DNA of 64,000 nucleotides from G965277745 sp965277745 (GTDB lineage Bacteria; Pseudomonadota; Gammaproteobacteria; Cardiobacteriales; Cardiobacteriaceae): assembly GCA_965277745.1 (NCBI GenBank), contig OZ255837.1, positions 2,108,001 to 2,172,000 of the forward strand, in the 5' to 3' direction. Position 1 is the first letter of the stretch. The number at the start of each line of letters is the position of its first letter. Position numbers and translations under genes: made by a program. Shown here one piece after another: positions 51,282 through 60,606 of this stretch. The notes beneath the pieces are model-generated. The model did not search any database. It saw only the letters and a program-made list of their open reading frames with translations, and was not told where the DNA came from.

Positions 51282-52322
51282 ATGGCAAACATCCGCTCCA
51301 TCCCCGACCATCTCAGGATCGCCCTTCTCCTGATCAACCGCGAACAAAACATTCACTACGTCAACCCCTCCTTCGAGAACCTGATCGGCAACAGTTTGAA
51401 ACAAATCGACCGACACAACATCGCGCAGGTTATCGAACATCCCAATGGCTGGGAAACATTGATCTCAGAGATCACCCCCGGCAACACCCTGGTTGAACGC
51501 AATACAACGCTTATCCTTCCCCATCTGCGCAAAAAAATAAACGCCGACATTGCCATCGGCCTCATCGCGGGCGGTGATTTTCTCGTCGAAATCGAGCCGC
51601 TCGATCTGGCCAATGTCATTGTAAGAACCGCCGATCGCGTCCAACAAGCCGAGCATAACCGCTTGCTCATTCGCAACCTGGCTCACGAAATTCGCAATCC
51701 GCTGGCCGGGATCAAAGGTGCCGCGCAGCGTCTGCGCGATGTCGACAAAGAACGACAAAGCGTCTACCTTAAGCTGATCATCGCGCAAGTGGAACGGTTG
51801 AACCGCTTGCTCGAACAGATGGCCGGCGAAGGTCGCCCTTCCTTGCGGCCGAGCAACATTCATCGTCTCCTCGAAGAAAGCATCGCCCTGATCGAGCAGG
51901 ATACGGCTTACGAAAACATCACCTTCCGGCGCGACTATGATCCGAGCCTGCCGGATCTCGCCATCGATCCGGGCCAGATACAGCAGGTTTTGCACAACCT
52001 GATCAGCAACGCCGCCAAAGCGCAATGCTATCGCGGTGAAATCGCCATCGCCACCGGCATCACCTATCCCGCTCCCGGTCCCGGCAAGCAGCGAAAATCC
52101 GCCCTATGCGTGACGATCATCGACCACGGCTGCGGTATACCGGAAACGCTGCAAAGCGCGATATTCCAGCCGATGATCGGCCATTTCGAGCATGGCAGCG
52201 GCCTTGGCCTGGCCATTGCGCAAGACATTGTCCATCGCCACGGCGGCAGTATCGACCTGCAAAGTTCTTCCGGGGAAACGGCCTTCTCCGTCTTTCTCCC
52301 GCTTCCGAGGCGCAAAGCATGA
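51282..52322 (+). CDS. glnL: NtrB (GlnL), nitrogen-sensing histidine kinase
   Basis: NtrB phosphorylates NtrC when nitrogen is limiting and, with PII, dephosphorylates it when nitrogen is plentiful. The 346-residue soluble protein has an N-terminal PAS-like domain (about 1-110). The phospho-acceptor H135 is in RNLAHEIRNPLAGIKGAAQ, the N box is LHNLISNAAKA, and GCGIP and GSGLGLAIAQDI are G boxes. The ATG at 51282 gives the family N-terminus; a start at 51156 would lie inside glnA. The stop overlaps ntrC (ATGA). Confidence 0.95.
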   Translation: MANIRSIPDHLRIALLLINREQNIHYVNPSFENLIGNSLKQIDRHNIAQVIEHPNGWETLISEITPGNTLVERNTTLILPHLRKKINADIAIGLIAGGDFLVEIEPLDLANVIVRTADRVQQAEHNRLLIRNLAHEIRNPLAGIKGAAQRLRDVDKERQSVYLKLIIAQVERLNRLLEQMAGEGRPSLRPSNIHRLLEESIALIEQDTAYENITFRRDYDPSLPDLAIDPGQIQQVLHNLISNAAKAQCYRGEIAIATGITYPAPGPGKQRKSALCVTIIDHGCGIPETLQSAIFQPMIGHFEHGSGLGLAIAQDIVHRHGGSIDLQSSSGETAFSVFLPLPRRKA

Positions 52323-53749
52323 ACACGCGGCAAATCTGGGTAATAGACGACGACGCTTCGATTCGTTTTATCATCGAGGACAGCCTTGCGCAATGGGGAT
52401 ACCGAACACAGGCTTTCGCCGACGGCCGTCATGCGCTCAAGCAACTGAACGCAGGCGGCAAGCCACCGGCCTTGATCATCAGCGACATCCGCATGCCCGG
52501 GTTGGACGGTATCGGCCTTTTGGAAAAGGCGCAACGCCGCTTCCCCGATCTGCCCTTTCTCATCACCACGGCCTACTCCGATCTCGATATCACCGTAAAC
52601 GCCTATCGAAAAGGCGCGTTCGACTACCTGCCGAAACCTTTCGACCTCGAAGAATTGCGTCGCCTGGTCGCCCAGGCGCTGCGTAACGTACCCGCCGAGG
52701 CAGGCCGTCAGGCCTCCGGCAAGAGGGAGAAAACACCACCGCTTGCCGACGACATCATCGGCGACAGCCCATCGATGCAGGCGCTTTATCGCGCCATCGG
52801 CCGGCTCGCAAAAACCCGCGTCAACGTTCTGATCAGCGGGGAAACCGGCACCGGCAAGGAATTGATCGCAAAAGCGCTGCACAAACACAGCCCGGTTGCT
52901 GATGGCGCGTTCGTCGCGCTCAACATGGCGGCGATTCCCCCGGAACTTGCCGAAGCCGAACTGTTCGGCCACGAGAAAGGCGCTTTTACCGGCGCCGATC
53001 GGGCGCGCCAGGGCCGCTTTGGCGAAGCCAACAACGGCACCCTCTTTCTTGATGAAATCGGCGATATTCCCTTGTTTTTACAAGCGAAACTTCTTCGCGC
53101 GCTCGCCGAAGGCAGCTATTACCCGATTGGCGGACAACAAGTACAACACGCAAACGCCCGCATCATCGCCGCGAGCCACAAGGATCTTGCCCAACGGGTT
53201 GCCGCCGGAACATTCCGCGAAGACCTCTATCATCGTCTAAACGTCATCCACCTTACGCTGCCGCCGCTCAGGGAACGCAGAAAAGACATCCTCGCGCTGC
53301 TCGACTTTCACCTGAAAAAGGCCGCCAACACGCATCAACTGGCGGTGAAGAAACTGAGCAAAGCGGTCAAAAAACGGCTCCTCGACTACGCTTGGCCGGG
53401 CAACATCCGCCAACTGGAAAACCTCTGCCAGCAACTGACCATCATGACGCCGGTACCGGTCATCGAAATCGAGGACTTGCCGGCGCTCATCCAGGGCGGC
53501 GAAAAAGCCACAGCCGATAACGCCATGGAAAAAAGCGACGGCGCTTGGGAAATCGCACTGTCCGCGGTGATCGAGGAAGCCTTGCGAAATCGCCAAAATG
53601 AGGTTTATCGGCGCTTTCTCGAGCGTTTCGACGATATTCTCGTCGATACCGCGCTGCGCCTTAGCGATCACCACAAACAGCGCGCCGCCCAATCCCTCGG
53701 CATTGGCCGCAACACGCTGACACGTAAGATAAACGCGAAGAAGAAATAA
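52319..53749 (+). CDS. glnG: NtrC (GlnG), sigma54 enhancer-binding regulator
   Basis: NtrC activates sigma54 promoters such as that of glnA when phosphorylated. The 476 residues comprise a receiver domain with DDD near residue 11 and phospho-site D56 in IISDIRMPG, and an AAA+ domain with Walker A SGETGTGKE. GAFTGADRARQGRF is the sigma54-contacting loop and FLDEIGDIP the Walker B. The C-terminal Fis-like helix-turn-helix is AAQSLGIGRNTLTRKI. The frame is open further upstream in ntrB, but the ATG at 52319 fits. Confidence 0.97.
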   Translation: MNTRQIWVIDDDASIRFIIEDSLAQWGYRTQAFADGRHALKQLNAGGKPPALIISDIRMPGLDGIGLLEKAQRRFPDLPFLITTAYSDLDITVNAYRKGAFDYLPKPFDLEELRRLVAQALRNVPAEAGRQASGKREKTPPLADDIIGDSPSMQALYRAIGRLAKTRVNVLISGETGTGKELIAKALHKHSPVADGAFVALNMAAIPPELAEAELFGHEKGAFTGADRARQGRFGEANNGTLFLDEIGDIPLFLQAKLLRALAEGSYYPIGGQQVQHANARIIAASHKDLAQRVAAGTFREDLYHRLNVIHLTLPPLRERRKDILALLDFHLKKAANTHQLAVKKLSKAVKKRLLDYAWPGNIRQLENLCQQLTIMTPVPVIEIEDLPALIQGGEKATADNAMEKSDGAWEIALSAVIEEALRNRQNEVYRRFLERFDDILVDTALRLSDHHKQRAAQSLGIGRNTLTRKINAKKK

Positions 53750-53832
53750 GTTTCCTGCGCTACGCGCAAAAAACCGCGACAAGGCAGCAGGTTTTTCTGT
53801 TTTCGATCCTGTGCAGGTTCAGATAGAAGTGA

Positions 53833-54040
53833 GCCTATTTTGAACTGAAAATCGGCTAGCTGTTTGGTCCCATTAATGATGGGAAGGATTGATTTTGAAT
53901 CTTTCCGGTTCTTTTATCCAGATCTTGCAAACGTATTCGTATGGGTCAGACCTCGCAACGTTTTTAACCGTTTCGCAAAATGATACGCCCTAACGAATGC
54001 CTGCAGGTGGCTGTGCAGTTGCTCGTGAGTTTCATAGTGA
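53833..54040 (-). mobile_element. Remnants of IS630 and IS481 ends
   Basis: GAACTGAAAATCG at 53841-53853 matches the IS630 left end. CTAG follows at 53856, and then CTGTTTGGTCCCATTA and about 180 bases related to the complement of the IS481 3' end (KIWTKEPQRF region, stops present). So a decayed IS630-IS481 junction marks the left border of the AT-rich WD40 island, mirroring the intact IS481-IS630 pair on its right. Confidence 0.75.
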
Positions 54041-54275
54041 TATCGTTATTTTATACATTTACTTTTTTATATAAAATAATGAATATTTATTAATTTAATT
54101 GTTGCCAAAAAATACGTAGTATATAATTGGAATTGGTGATGCGTATAAACAGAAGGGGAATATATAGTTTATTTAAGATAAAGAAGGTAAAAGTATAGAT
54201 CTCTGTAACAAATTAGATGTATACAGGTTTCAGGAATATTAGATTTTTGTTATTTCTTATATTGAGGAGTCTTAT
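54041..54275 (+). other. AT-rich leader of the WD40 gene
   Basis: No gene is recognised. A TATAAT at 54122-54127 has a TTGCCA 14 bases upstream, a spacing too short for a good sigma70 promoter. AGGAG at 54265-54269 is a good ribosome site for the ATG at 54276. Confidence 0.5.
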
Positions 54276-55942
54276 ATGTATCATACATCCCCAATTAGTT
54301 GTGTAGCATCTTTTTTAAATATATATTATGCTACTGCTGGCTATGACAATAAAATTATACTTTGGTGTTCGAAAAAAATATTCCAATGAGTGTAGGTTTT
54401 CATGATCACCTAGCAAATCAAGTGGTATTTTCGAAATGTGGAAAATATTTAGCATCTTCAAGTAGCGATTATTCTGTTCGAATTTGGAAAGTTCCTTCTT
54501 TGGAATTGATTTCAGTTCTAAATCATAATGATGACGTCGAGGGTATTAGTTTTAATGCAGGTAGTACTAAGATTGCTACTGCTTCTAGAGATTGTTTGAT
54601 TAGAGTTTTTTCAATCGAAGGCCAGACTCTTAATTTATTTGAAGGTCATTCAAAAGACGCTTTGACGGTTGAATGGATTGATGAAAAGACTATTATCTCT
54701 TGTGGAGATGATAGCACTTTACGCTACTGGCATACCGTAGATAATATTTGCTTAAAAGTTATTGATCTAGGGGGAATGGAAACTGACACATTATGTGTAA
54801 CTTCCAATGGACTTATAATTTCAGGTAATGATGATGGTGAATTAACTTGCTTTGATAGCGATGCTAACCTAATTAGTTCGATAAAAGCTCATGATTTCGG
54901 TGTAAAACGACTATTAACCAATAATGGTATTATTATTAGTCTAAGCTATGATCGAACATTTAGAATTTGGTCCTTACAAAATCAAGCATTGGTTCTAAAT
55001 ACTACCGGTGTAACTCCCAATATTGTTTGGCCGCGCTCTTGTGCCTTTTTGGATGAAAACCGTCTTGCATTCGTCACTTTTGGTGATCGTGTTGCCATCT
55101 ATAACTTAGATAATGGCAATTGGATTACTGACGATATTGAAGAAACAAATGGAATTAATGCAATCCTAGTAAAAGATAATGGTATCTATACAACAGGTGA
55201 TTCAGGGATTATACATCTTAATAATGAAATAATTAATAAAATTCCATCTTTATGTAATTTTATTGTCGAGTTCGAAGGAGAGATATATTGTGGGGGTCAA
55301 GATGGAACTGTTTATAATGCGTTGACTGCGGATGTAGTATACAGTCACCATTCTCCTCTTAACTGTGCCGACACTGTAAGCAATGACAGCATTAAATCAC
55401 TAGTTGTTGGCTCTTATACTGGAGATATAATCCAATTCTCAATTGTTCAGGGGAATTTGATGCTAGTCAAGGTTCATAATATACATAACAATGCGATAAA
55501 AGATATTTCCACTAAAGGTTCGTATATTTTTACTGTATGTGCAGATCATCAGGTAAAGCTATCTGAATTCATTGGCAACTTAGTGATGATTGAAAAATTC
55601 TCTGGTAAACATGAAAAAATTGTAAATGGTTGTACTACTTTCAACAATGCTTTCGCTTCAATTAGTAGAGATCTGACATTAAGAATTTGGTCTCTTGATG
55701 GCGGTTCAGAAGTCATCAAAACTCCGCATAAAAACTCGATTAAATGTATTGCATCAAATGAAAGAGATTTAATATGCACAGGAGATTATCGAGGCATCTT
55801 ATCAATTTATGATATCAAGAAAAATATTTTTGAACTTAAAAAAATTAGTATTTCTGGTATTTCATCTGTTCAGTATATCCAATTAAAGAATGAATTCATC
55901 GCATCAACTTATGATGGAAAACTTCACCACATAAAACTTTGA
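54276..55942 (+). CDS. Double WD40 beta-propeller protein, frame break at A7
   Basis: From the ATG at 54276 (AGGAG six bases upstream) the frame encodes MYHTSPISCVASFLNIYYATAG-type WD40 sequence ending YDNKIILW, then stops at 54389. The main frame (open from about 54362) carries thirteen more blades, with ends such as SDYSVRIW, SRDCLIRVF, DDSTLRYW, YDRTFRIW, SRDLTLRIW and YDGKLHHI. Fourteen blades make two complete seven-bladed propellers, so the first belongs to the gene and the A7 run at 54372-54378 is the frame-switch point (a minus-one shift or one missing A). There is no signal peptide or catalytic domain. It is strongly AT-rich and 25 bases before the SUMF1-like gene. Confidence 0.75.
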
Positions 55943-55967
55943 TTAATAGTATTTAAAAGATAATAAA

Positions 55968-56942
55968 ATGGACGTTCGGAGTGTTATAAAACTTCCAAAA
56001 ATTTTTACTACTACTAAGTTCGATGATTTCAGTGTGGAATTCAAGTCACTACATAATATGTCTTCGACAGAACTAGCTAGTATTGTTGAAAGTAGAAATC
56101 TAGACGCAAGAACTCGTTATGCAGCTGGAACAATTCTATCATTTATTGGTGATCCTAGAATATCAGTCTTTGAACCTAAAATGATTGATATTCCAGAAAA
56201 AAAAGTTACGCTTGGATTAAATCCCTCAAAAGTAGAGCGCATAGCTTCGTATTACAAACATTTAGGAGTAATCTCTGAATGGATTGAAAAAGAATGTCCT
56301 GAATATCAGGTCGAAATTTCTAGATTTCGCATAGCGAAGTATTGTGTTACTAATATCGAATTTAAGAAATTTTTGACTGAAACGGGTTTCGATGAAATAC
56401 CAAGTTCATGGGAGTTTGGTATATTTCCATCTCATAAAGCTAATCATCCAGTTTATACTGTTTCAGCTGAGGCCGCCGATACATATTGTTCTTGGCTATC
56501 CAAAAAAACAAATCGTTCATTTCGATTGCCAACCGAGCAAGAGTGGGAATATGTAGCATCTAATGGTGTACAAAATGAGTTTCCATGGGGTAACTCATTT
56601 GAACTCGGTTTATCGAATACCGTCGAGGAAGAAATTTATAGAAGCACTCCTGTTGGTATGTTCCCTAATGGCGCAAATATATTTGGAATTCTAGATCTAG
56701 CTGGTAATGTTGAAGAGTATACAGCATCAGCTTATCAGCCTTATCCCTTGGGAGAAAAAATAATTGATGACCTACTTCCTAAAGAAGGTACCTATCGAGT
56801 CGCAAGAGGAGGTAGCTTTACAAGATTCTCTGACCTTGCCAGAGCAAAAAGACGTCATGGTTGGTATAAAAAGGAAATCTCTATTATGGGTTTCAGAATG
56901 GTTGAATCTATATCACAAGAAGATAATCCTCTAGGTGTTTGA
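55968..56942 (+). CDS. SUMF1/FGE-fold protein lacking catalytic cysteines
   Basis: The 324-residue product has an N-terminal segment (1-75) ending RYAAGTILSFIGDPRI. A SUMF1/formylglycine-generating-enzyme fold (about 110-315) follows: FRIAKYCVTNIEFKKFL, FRLPTEQEWEYVA, FPWGN, VGMFPNGANIFGILDLAGNVEEY, and RVARGGSFTRF. True FGE has RGGSxxC followed by a second Cys; neither is present, so formylglycine formation is unlikely and a binding role is more probable. The last residues PLGV and the stop come from the left end of IS481 copy B, so the native C-terminus has been cut. It forms a pair with the WD40 gene. Confidence 0.75.
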   Translation: MDVRSVIKLPKIFTTTKFDDFSVEFKSLHNMSSTELASIVESRNLDARTRYAAGTILSFIGDPRISVFEPKMIDIPEKKVTLGLNPSKVERIASYYKHLGVISEWIEKECPEYQVEISRFRIAKYCVTNIEFKKFLTETGFDEIPSSWEFGIFPSHKANHPVYTVSAEAADTYCSWLSKKTNRSFRLPTEQEWEYVASNGVQNEFPWGNSFELGLSNTVEEEIYRSTPVGMFPNGANIFGILDLAGNVEEYTASAYQPYPLGEKIIDDLLPKEGTYRVARGGSFTRFSDLARAKRRHGWYKKEISIMGFRMVESISQEDNPLGV

Positions 56943-57952
56943 TCCCATCATATAATGGAATGATTTATACGGATCCCTCAGCACGGAGGAACCTATGGCA
57001 CAAGTTTTACACCCAGGCGCCAAGACCACGCACGCAGTCAGAGCGGAAATACAGCGATCGCAAGCTTCGATCGCGGCGTTAAGCAAGCGTTACGGCATCG
57101 ATCCAAAGACCGTTTGCAAATGGAAGAAGCGTCAGAGCGTTGAAGATGCCCCTCCCCTATGGGGCCCAAGAACCCCCGTTCAACGGTGCTCAGTCTCGAA
57201 GAAGAAGCCGCATGCGTTGCCTTTCGAAAGCACACGCTATTGCCTTTGGATGATTGTCTTTACGCCTTGCAACCGTCAATCCCGCATCTGAGACGTTCTT
57301 CGTTACATCGCTGCTTTCAGCGCCATGGCATCTCACGGTTGCCTGACATGGATGGCGATAAGCCCAAGCGAGAGAAGTTCAAGCAATACCCGATTGGATA
57401 CTTCCACATCGACAGTGCACACCTCAGAACACAAGAAGGCAAACTCTATCTTTTTGTGGCCATTGATCGAACCAGTCAATTCGTGGTGACAAAGCTGGTC
57501 GAGCAAGCCAATCGCGAGACGGCTCAGGAATTCCTTGAACACCTACTCGAAGTGGTGCCCTACAAGATTCACACAATTCTGACCGATAACGGGATCGAGT
57601 TTGCCGAACCGCCGCGCAATCGCATCACGCGCCGCAAGATAGGTTTCGATCTGATCTGTGCGGCGAATGACATTGAACATCGCCTGACCAAGGCGAATCA
57701 TCCCTGGACGAACGGCCAGGTCGAACGGATGAACCGCACGATCAAGGAAGCGACGGTCAAGCGCTATCACGATGATAATCACCAGCAACTGCGCAGTCAC
57801 CTGCAGGCATTTGTCAGGGCGTACAATTTTGCAAAACGGTTAAAAACATTGCGCGGTCTGACCCCATACGAATACGTTTGTAAGATCTGGACAAAAGAAC
57901 CGCAAAGATTCAAAACCAATTCCTTCCATCATAATATGGGACCTAACATCTA
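56932..57952 (+). mobile_element. IS481-family element, copy B
   Basis: The 1021-bp element has the same terminal repeats as copy A and CTAG at both edges (56931-56934, 57950-57953). It is inserted in the 3' end of the SUMF1-like gene. IS630 copy 3 occupies the TA of its right-hand CTAG. Confidence 0.9.
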
Positions 57953-57953
57953 G
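56995..57953 (+). pseudogene. IS481-family transposase, frameshifted (copy B)
   Basis: The N-terminal helix-turn-helix part (MAQVLHPGAKTTHAVRAEI) and the catalytic part, from about 57159 (GPKNPRSTVLSLEEEAACV), are in different frames. They meet at the same CCCTCCCCTATGGGG as in copy A. The core keeps D (FHIDSAH), D (ILTDNGIEF) and E (GQVERMNRT). Two copies with the same break suggest either a tolerated frameshift signal or transposition in trans. Copy A carries one more deletion than this copy. Confidence 0.82.
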
Positions 57954-59150
57954 TCACCTGAATCTAAAGTTCGCCGCATAATGTTTGATCAGCACGTTGG
58001 CAAAAGCGCCTGACGGAGGCCAGGATTTCATCAGCAGATTTCGTCCATTTGAAAGGCTTTGGGTTCTCGTTGTGGCACTGAATGAATTTGGTGATATCGG
58101 CTTCCAGGGATTTGACAGAGGTATGCGCTCCCCGCTGTAACTGTTTGCGGGTGAGTTCGGCAAACCAACGCTCGACCTGATTGATCGATGATGCCGATGT
58201 GGGGGTGAAGTGGAGGTGGTAGCGCGGTCGGCGGGCGAGCCACGCTTTGACCTCCTTGGTTTTGTGGGTGGCGTAATTGTCCATGATGATATGGATATCC
58301 AGATCATCGGGCATATTGGCGTCGATTTCCTTCAGAAAGGACAGAAACTCTTTGGCCCTGTGGCGCTTGTAGCATTTCCCGATCACAAAGCCGCTGGCCA
58401 CGTCGAGAGCCGCGAACAGCGATGTCGTGCCATGACGCACATAATCGTGGGTCTGCCGTTCGGGGATGCCGGGGGCCATTGGCAGAATGGGTTGGGAGCG
58501 GTCCAATGCCTGGATCTGGCTCTTCTCGTCAACGGACAACACCAAGGCCCGGTTGGGCGGCGAGAGATAGAGGCCGACGATATCGCGAACCTTCTCGACG
58601 AACAAAGGGTCACTGGACAGTTTGAAGGTATCGCTGCGATGGGGTTGGAGGCCAAAGGCATTCCAAATGCGGCGGATCGTCGTGTGTGACAGGCCTGTTT
58701 CCTTCGCCATCGAACGGATGGACCAATGGGTGGCGTCACGGGGCTTGCTGTGCAATGTCCGTTCAATGACCGCCGCGACCTGATCGTCTTCAACTGTGCG
58801 CGGGCGGCCGGGGCGTGCCTCATCGAGAAGGCCGTCCACACGATCCTTGACGAACCGCCGCCGCCACTTGCCCACCGTGTGCTCGTGAAATCCGAGCTCG
58901 GCTCCAACCTCCTTGCTCGAAAGCCCGTCGGCGCAACGCAGGACCATCCGGCATCGATCGGAAAAAGAACGGGGAGCCCGGTGTCGCCGAACCTGACGCT
59001 CAAGGTAGTCACGCTCCTCAGAACTCAAAACCAATGGCGGTGATGGCCGCCCCTTTCTGCCTGGCATAAAACACCCTCCGGGATAGTCAAACGTCCCAGA
59101 GTCTATGTCTCCTCAATCAATTTATGAAGCGATTTTCAGTTCCATATGAC
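57953..59150 (-). mobile_element. IS630-family element, copy 3
   Basis: A 1198-bp copy with TA at 57951-57952 and 59151-59152; removal restores CTAG. It adjoins the right end of IS481 copy B, as copy 2 adjoins copy A, but in the opposite orientation. Confidence 0.93.
57964..59067 (-). CDS. IS630-family transposase, copy 3
   Basis: Intact 367-residue DDE transposase, nearly identical to copies 1 and 2. It has APRSF and SDRCRMVL near the N-terminus, VSGF-type ASGFVIGK in the core, and the LSVDEK, IMDNYAT and NQVERW catalytic segments. It is probably the active source type. Confidence 0.93.
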   Translation of the reverse strand: MPGRKGRPSPPLVLSSEERDYLERQVRRHRAPRSFSDRCRMVLRCADGLSSKEVGAELGFHEHTVGKWRRRFVKDRVDGLLDEARPGRPRTVEDDQVAAVIERTLHSKPRDATHWSIRSMAKETGLSHTTIRRIWNAFGLQPHRSDTFKLSSDPLFVEKVRDIVGLYLSPPNRALVLSVDEKSQIQALDRSQPILPMAPGIPERQTHDYVRHGTTSLFAALDVASGFVIGKCYKRHRAKEFLSFLKEIDANMPDDLDIHIIMDNYATHKTKEVKAWLARRPRYHLHFTPTSASSINQVERWFAELTRKQLQRGAHTSVKSLEADITKFIQCHNENPKPFKWTKSADEILASVRRFCQRADQTLCGEL

Positions 59151-59152
59151 TA

Positions 59153-59534
59153 GCCTCAAATCGAGGACTTTTCAGGGGAGCAGGTCAACATATAAATTAT
59201 GATAAATTATAATGCGTTAGCTATATCTGTCGCGATTTCGCGGGCGATTCGTTGGGGACGTGTTGGCAATCACGAAAATGCGATGAATAGCCGCGATTTT
59301 TTACGTGATCTCGCAGGGTTCGCCCAATGCGGCAGATGAAAACGAATTGCCGTTTTTCTCGAATGTCGTTCTCCCGCCGGATGGGACGGGGTGTTACCGT
59401 CGACAACGAAGCATTTGCTCAACGCGCGAAGAAAACTGTCGATAACAAAAATGAATAATTGAATAAAAAAATACGTTATGCCGTGCTCACGGCTTCGATT
59501 AGGATGGAAAGACATTTCTAAAGGATTATTACAC
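59153..59534 (+). promoter_or_regulatory. Leader region of the sulfate operon with candidate promoter
   Basis: TCAACA (59185-59190) and TATAAT (59208-59213) with a 17-base spacer are the only good promoter elements. They would give an untranslated leader of about 315 bases before sbp. The leader has a GCCGTG/CACGGC palindrome at 59480-59493 and no open frame of note. I do not recognise a riboswitch or CysB site. Confidence 0.45.
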
Positions 59535-60524
59535 ATGTCATCCAAAGTTATTTTTACCGTCTTCTCGGCGTTTACTTTCTCTGCCGTGCAAGCGGCCGAT
59601 CAGACGATTCTCAACGCTTCCTACGATATCGACCGCGAGCTGTTCGCCGCCTACAATCCGATGTTCGTCGAACATTGGCGGGAAACAAGCGGAAAAACGG
59701 TGAAGATCAAACAATCCCACGCCGGTTCTTCCAAGCAGGCGAACGCCATCCTGCACGGCCTGAAGGCCGACGTCGTGACATTCAACCAGGTCACCGATGT
59801 GCAAGTGCTGGCAGACAAAGGGCCGTTGCTTCCGCAGAATTGGGCGAGCCGACTGCCGAACGCCAGTTCTCCCTATTATTCCGTCACCGCTTTTTTGGTG
59901 CGCGAGGGCAACCCCAAAAACATTCGCGACTGGGGGGATCTGGTCAAAGACGGGGTGAGCGTCGTCTTTCCCAATCCCAAGACCAGCGGCAACGGCCGCT
60001 ACACTTATCTCGCGGCGCTCGGTTACGCACAGGATCATTTTGACGATGAGAGCGCCCAATACGCCTATCTGAAAAAACTGCTCTCCCATGTCGCTGTCTT
60101 CGACACCGGCGGACGCGGCGCGAGCACCAGTTTCGTCGAACGCGGTTTGGGGGACGCGCTGATCACCTTCGAATCGGAAGTGAACAATATCAAAAAGGAA
60201 TACGCGGAGAAAAATTATCGCGTCATCGTCCCGAAAACCTCGATCGTTGCTGAATTTCCGGTCGCCTGGATCGACAAAAATGTCAAGAAAAAAGCGACGG
60301 AAGCGGTCGCCAGGGAATATCTGAACTACCTTTACAGCAAACCGGCACAGCAATTGCTCGCTTCTTTCAATTACCGTGTACGGGATCCGCAAGTGGTCAA
60401 GGCGAACGCCGACAAATTTCCCCAAGTGAAACTGAAAACGGTAGAAGAAATCGCCGGCTCCTGGTCACAAGCGATGCAGACACATTTCGCAAGCGGCGCC
60501 AAGCTCGATCGCTTGCAGCGCTGA
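59535..60524 (+). CDS. sbp: Periplasmic sulfate-binding protein
   Basis: The 329-residue product has a signal peptide (about 20 residues, ending AVQA before ADQTI) and a sulfate/thiosulfate-binding fold. Family blocks include NASYDIDRELFAAYNPMF, QSHAGSSKQANAILHGLKAD, and VREGNPKNIRDWGDLVKDGV. NPKTSGNGRYTYLAALGYA is the sulfate-loop region. The start at 59535 gives the signal peptide; an upstream in-frame ATG at 59478 would mask it. Sbp and CysP specificities cannot be separated here. It heads sbp-cysT-cysW-cysA. Confidence 0.93.
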   Translation: MSSKVIFTVFSAFTFSAVQAADQTILNASYDIDRELFAAYNPMFVEHWRETSGKTVKIKQSHAGSSKQANAILHGLKADVVTFNQVTDVQVLADKGPLLPQNWASRLPNASSPYYSVTAFLVREGNPKNIRDWGDLVKDGVSVVFPNPKTSGNGRYTYLAALGYAQDHFDDESAQYAYLKKLLSHVAVFDTGGRGASTSFVERGLGDALITFESEVNNIKKEYAEKNYRVIVPKTSIVAEFPVAWIDKNVKKKATEAVAREYLNYLYSKPAQQLLASFNYRVRDPQVVKANADKFPQVKLKTVEEIAGSWSQAMQTHFASGAKLDRLQR

Positions 60525-60548
60525 GCGACCGTTTCCCTTCCCCTCGAT

Positions 60549-60580
60549 CACGAAGCGCGCCACGCGGTGGCCGTTTCGTG
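60549..60580 (+). other. Intercistronic hairpin between sbp and cysT
   Basis: CACGAA...TTTCGTG encloses CCAC-GCG-GTGG, a long interrupted stem without a T run. It may stabilise the sbp message and so raise binding protein over permease, as seen in many binding-protein operons. Confidence 0.45.
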
Positions 60581-60606
60581 GATGTTTTCCCGTCACTGGA
60601 TAATCG

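Noticed and set aside
54102..54127. Sigma70 promoter TTGCCA/TATAAT before the WD40 gene
   Set aside because: The 14-base spacer is too short; kept only as a comment on the leader.
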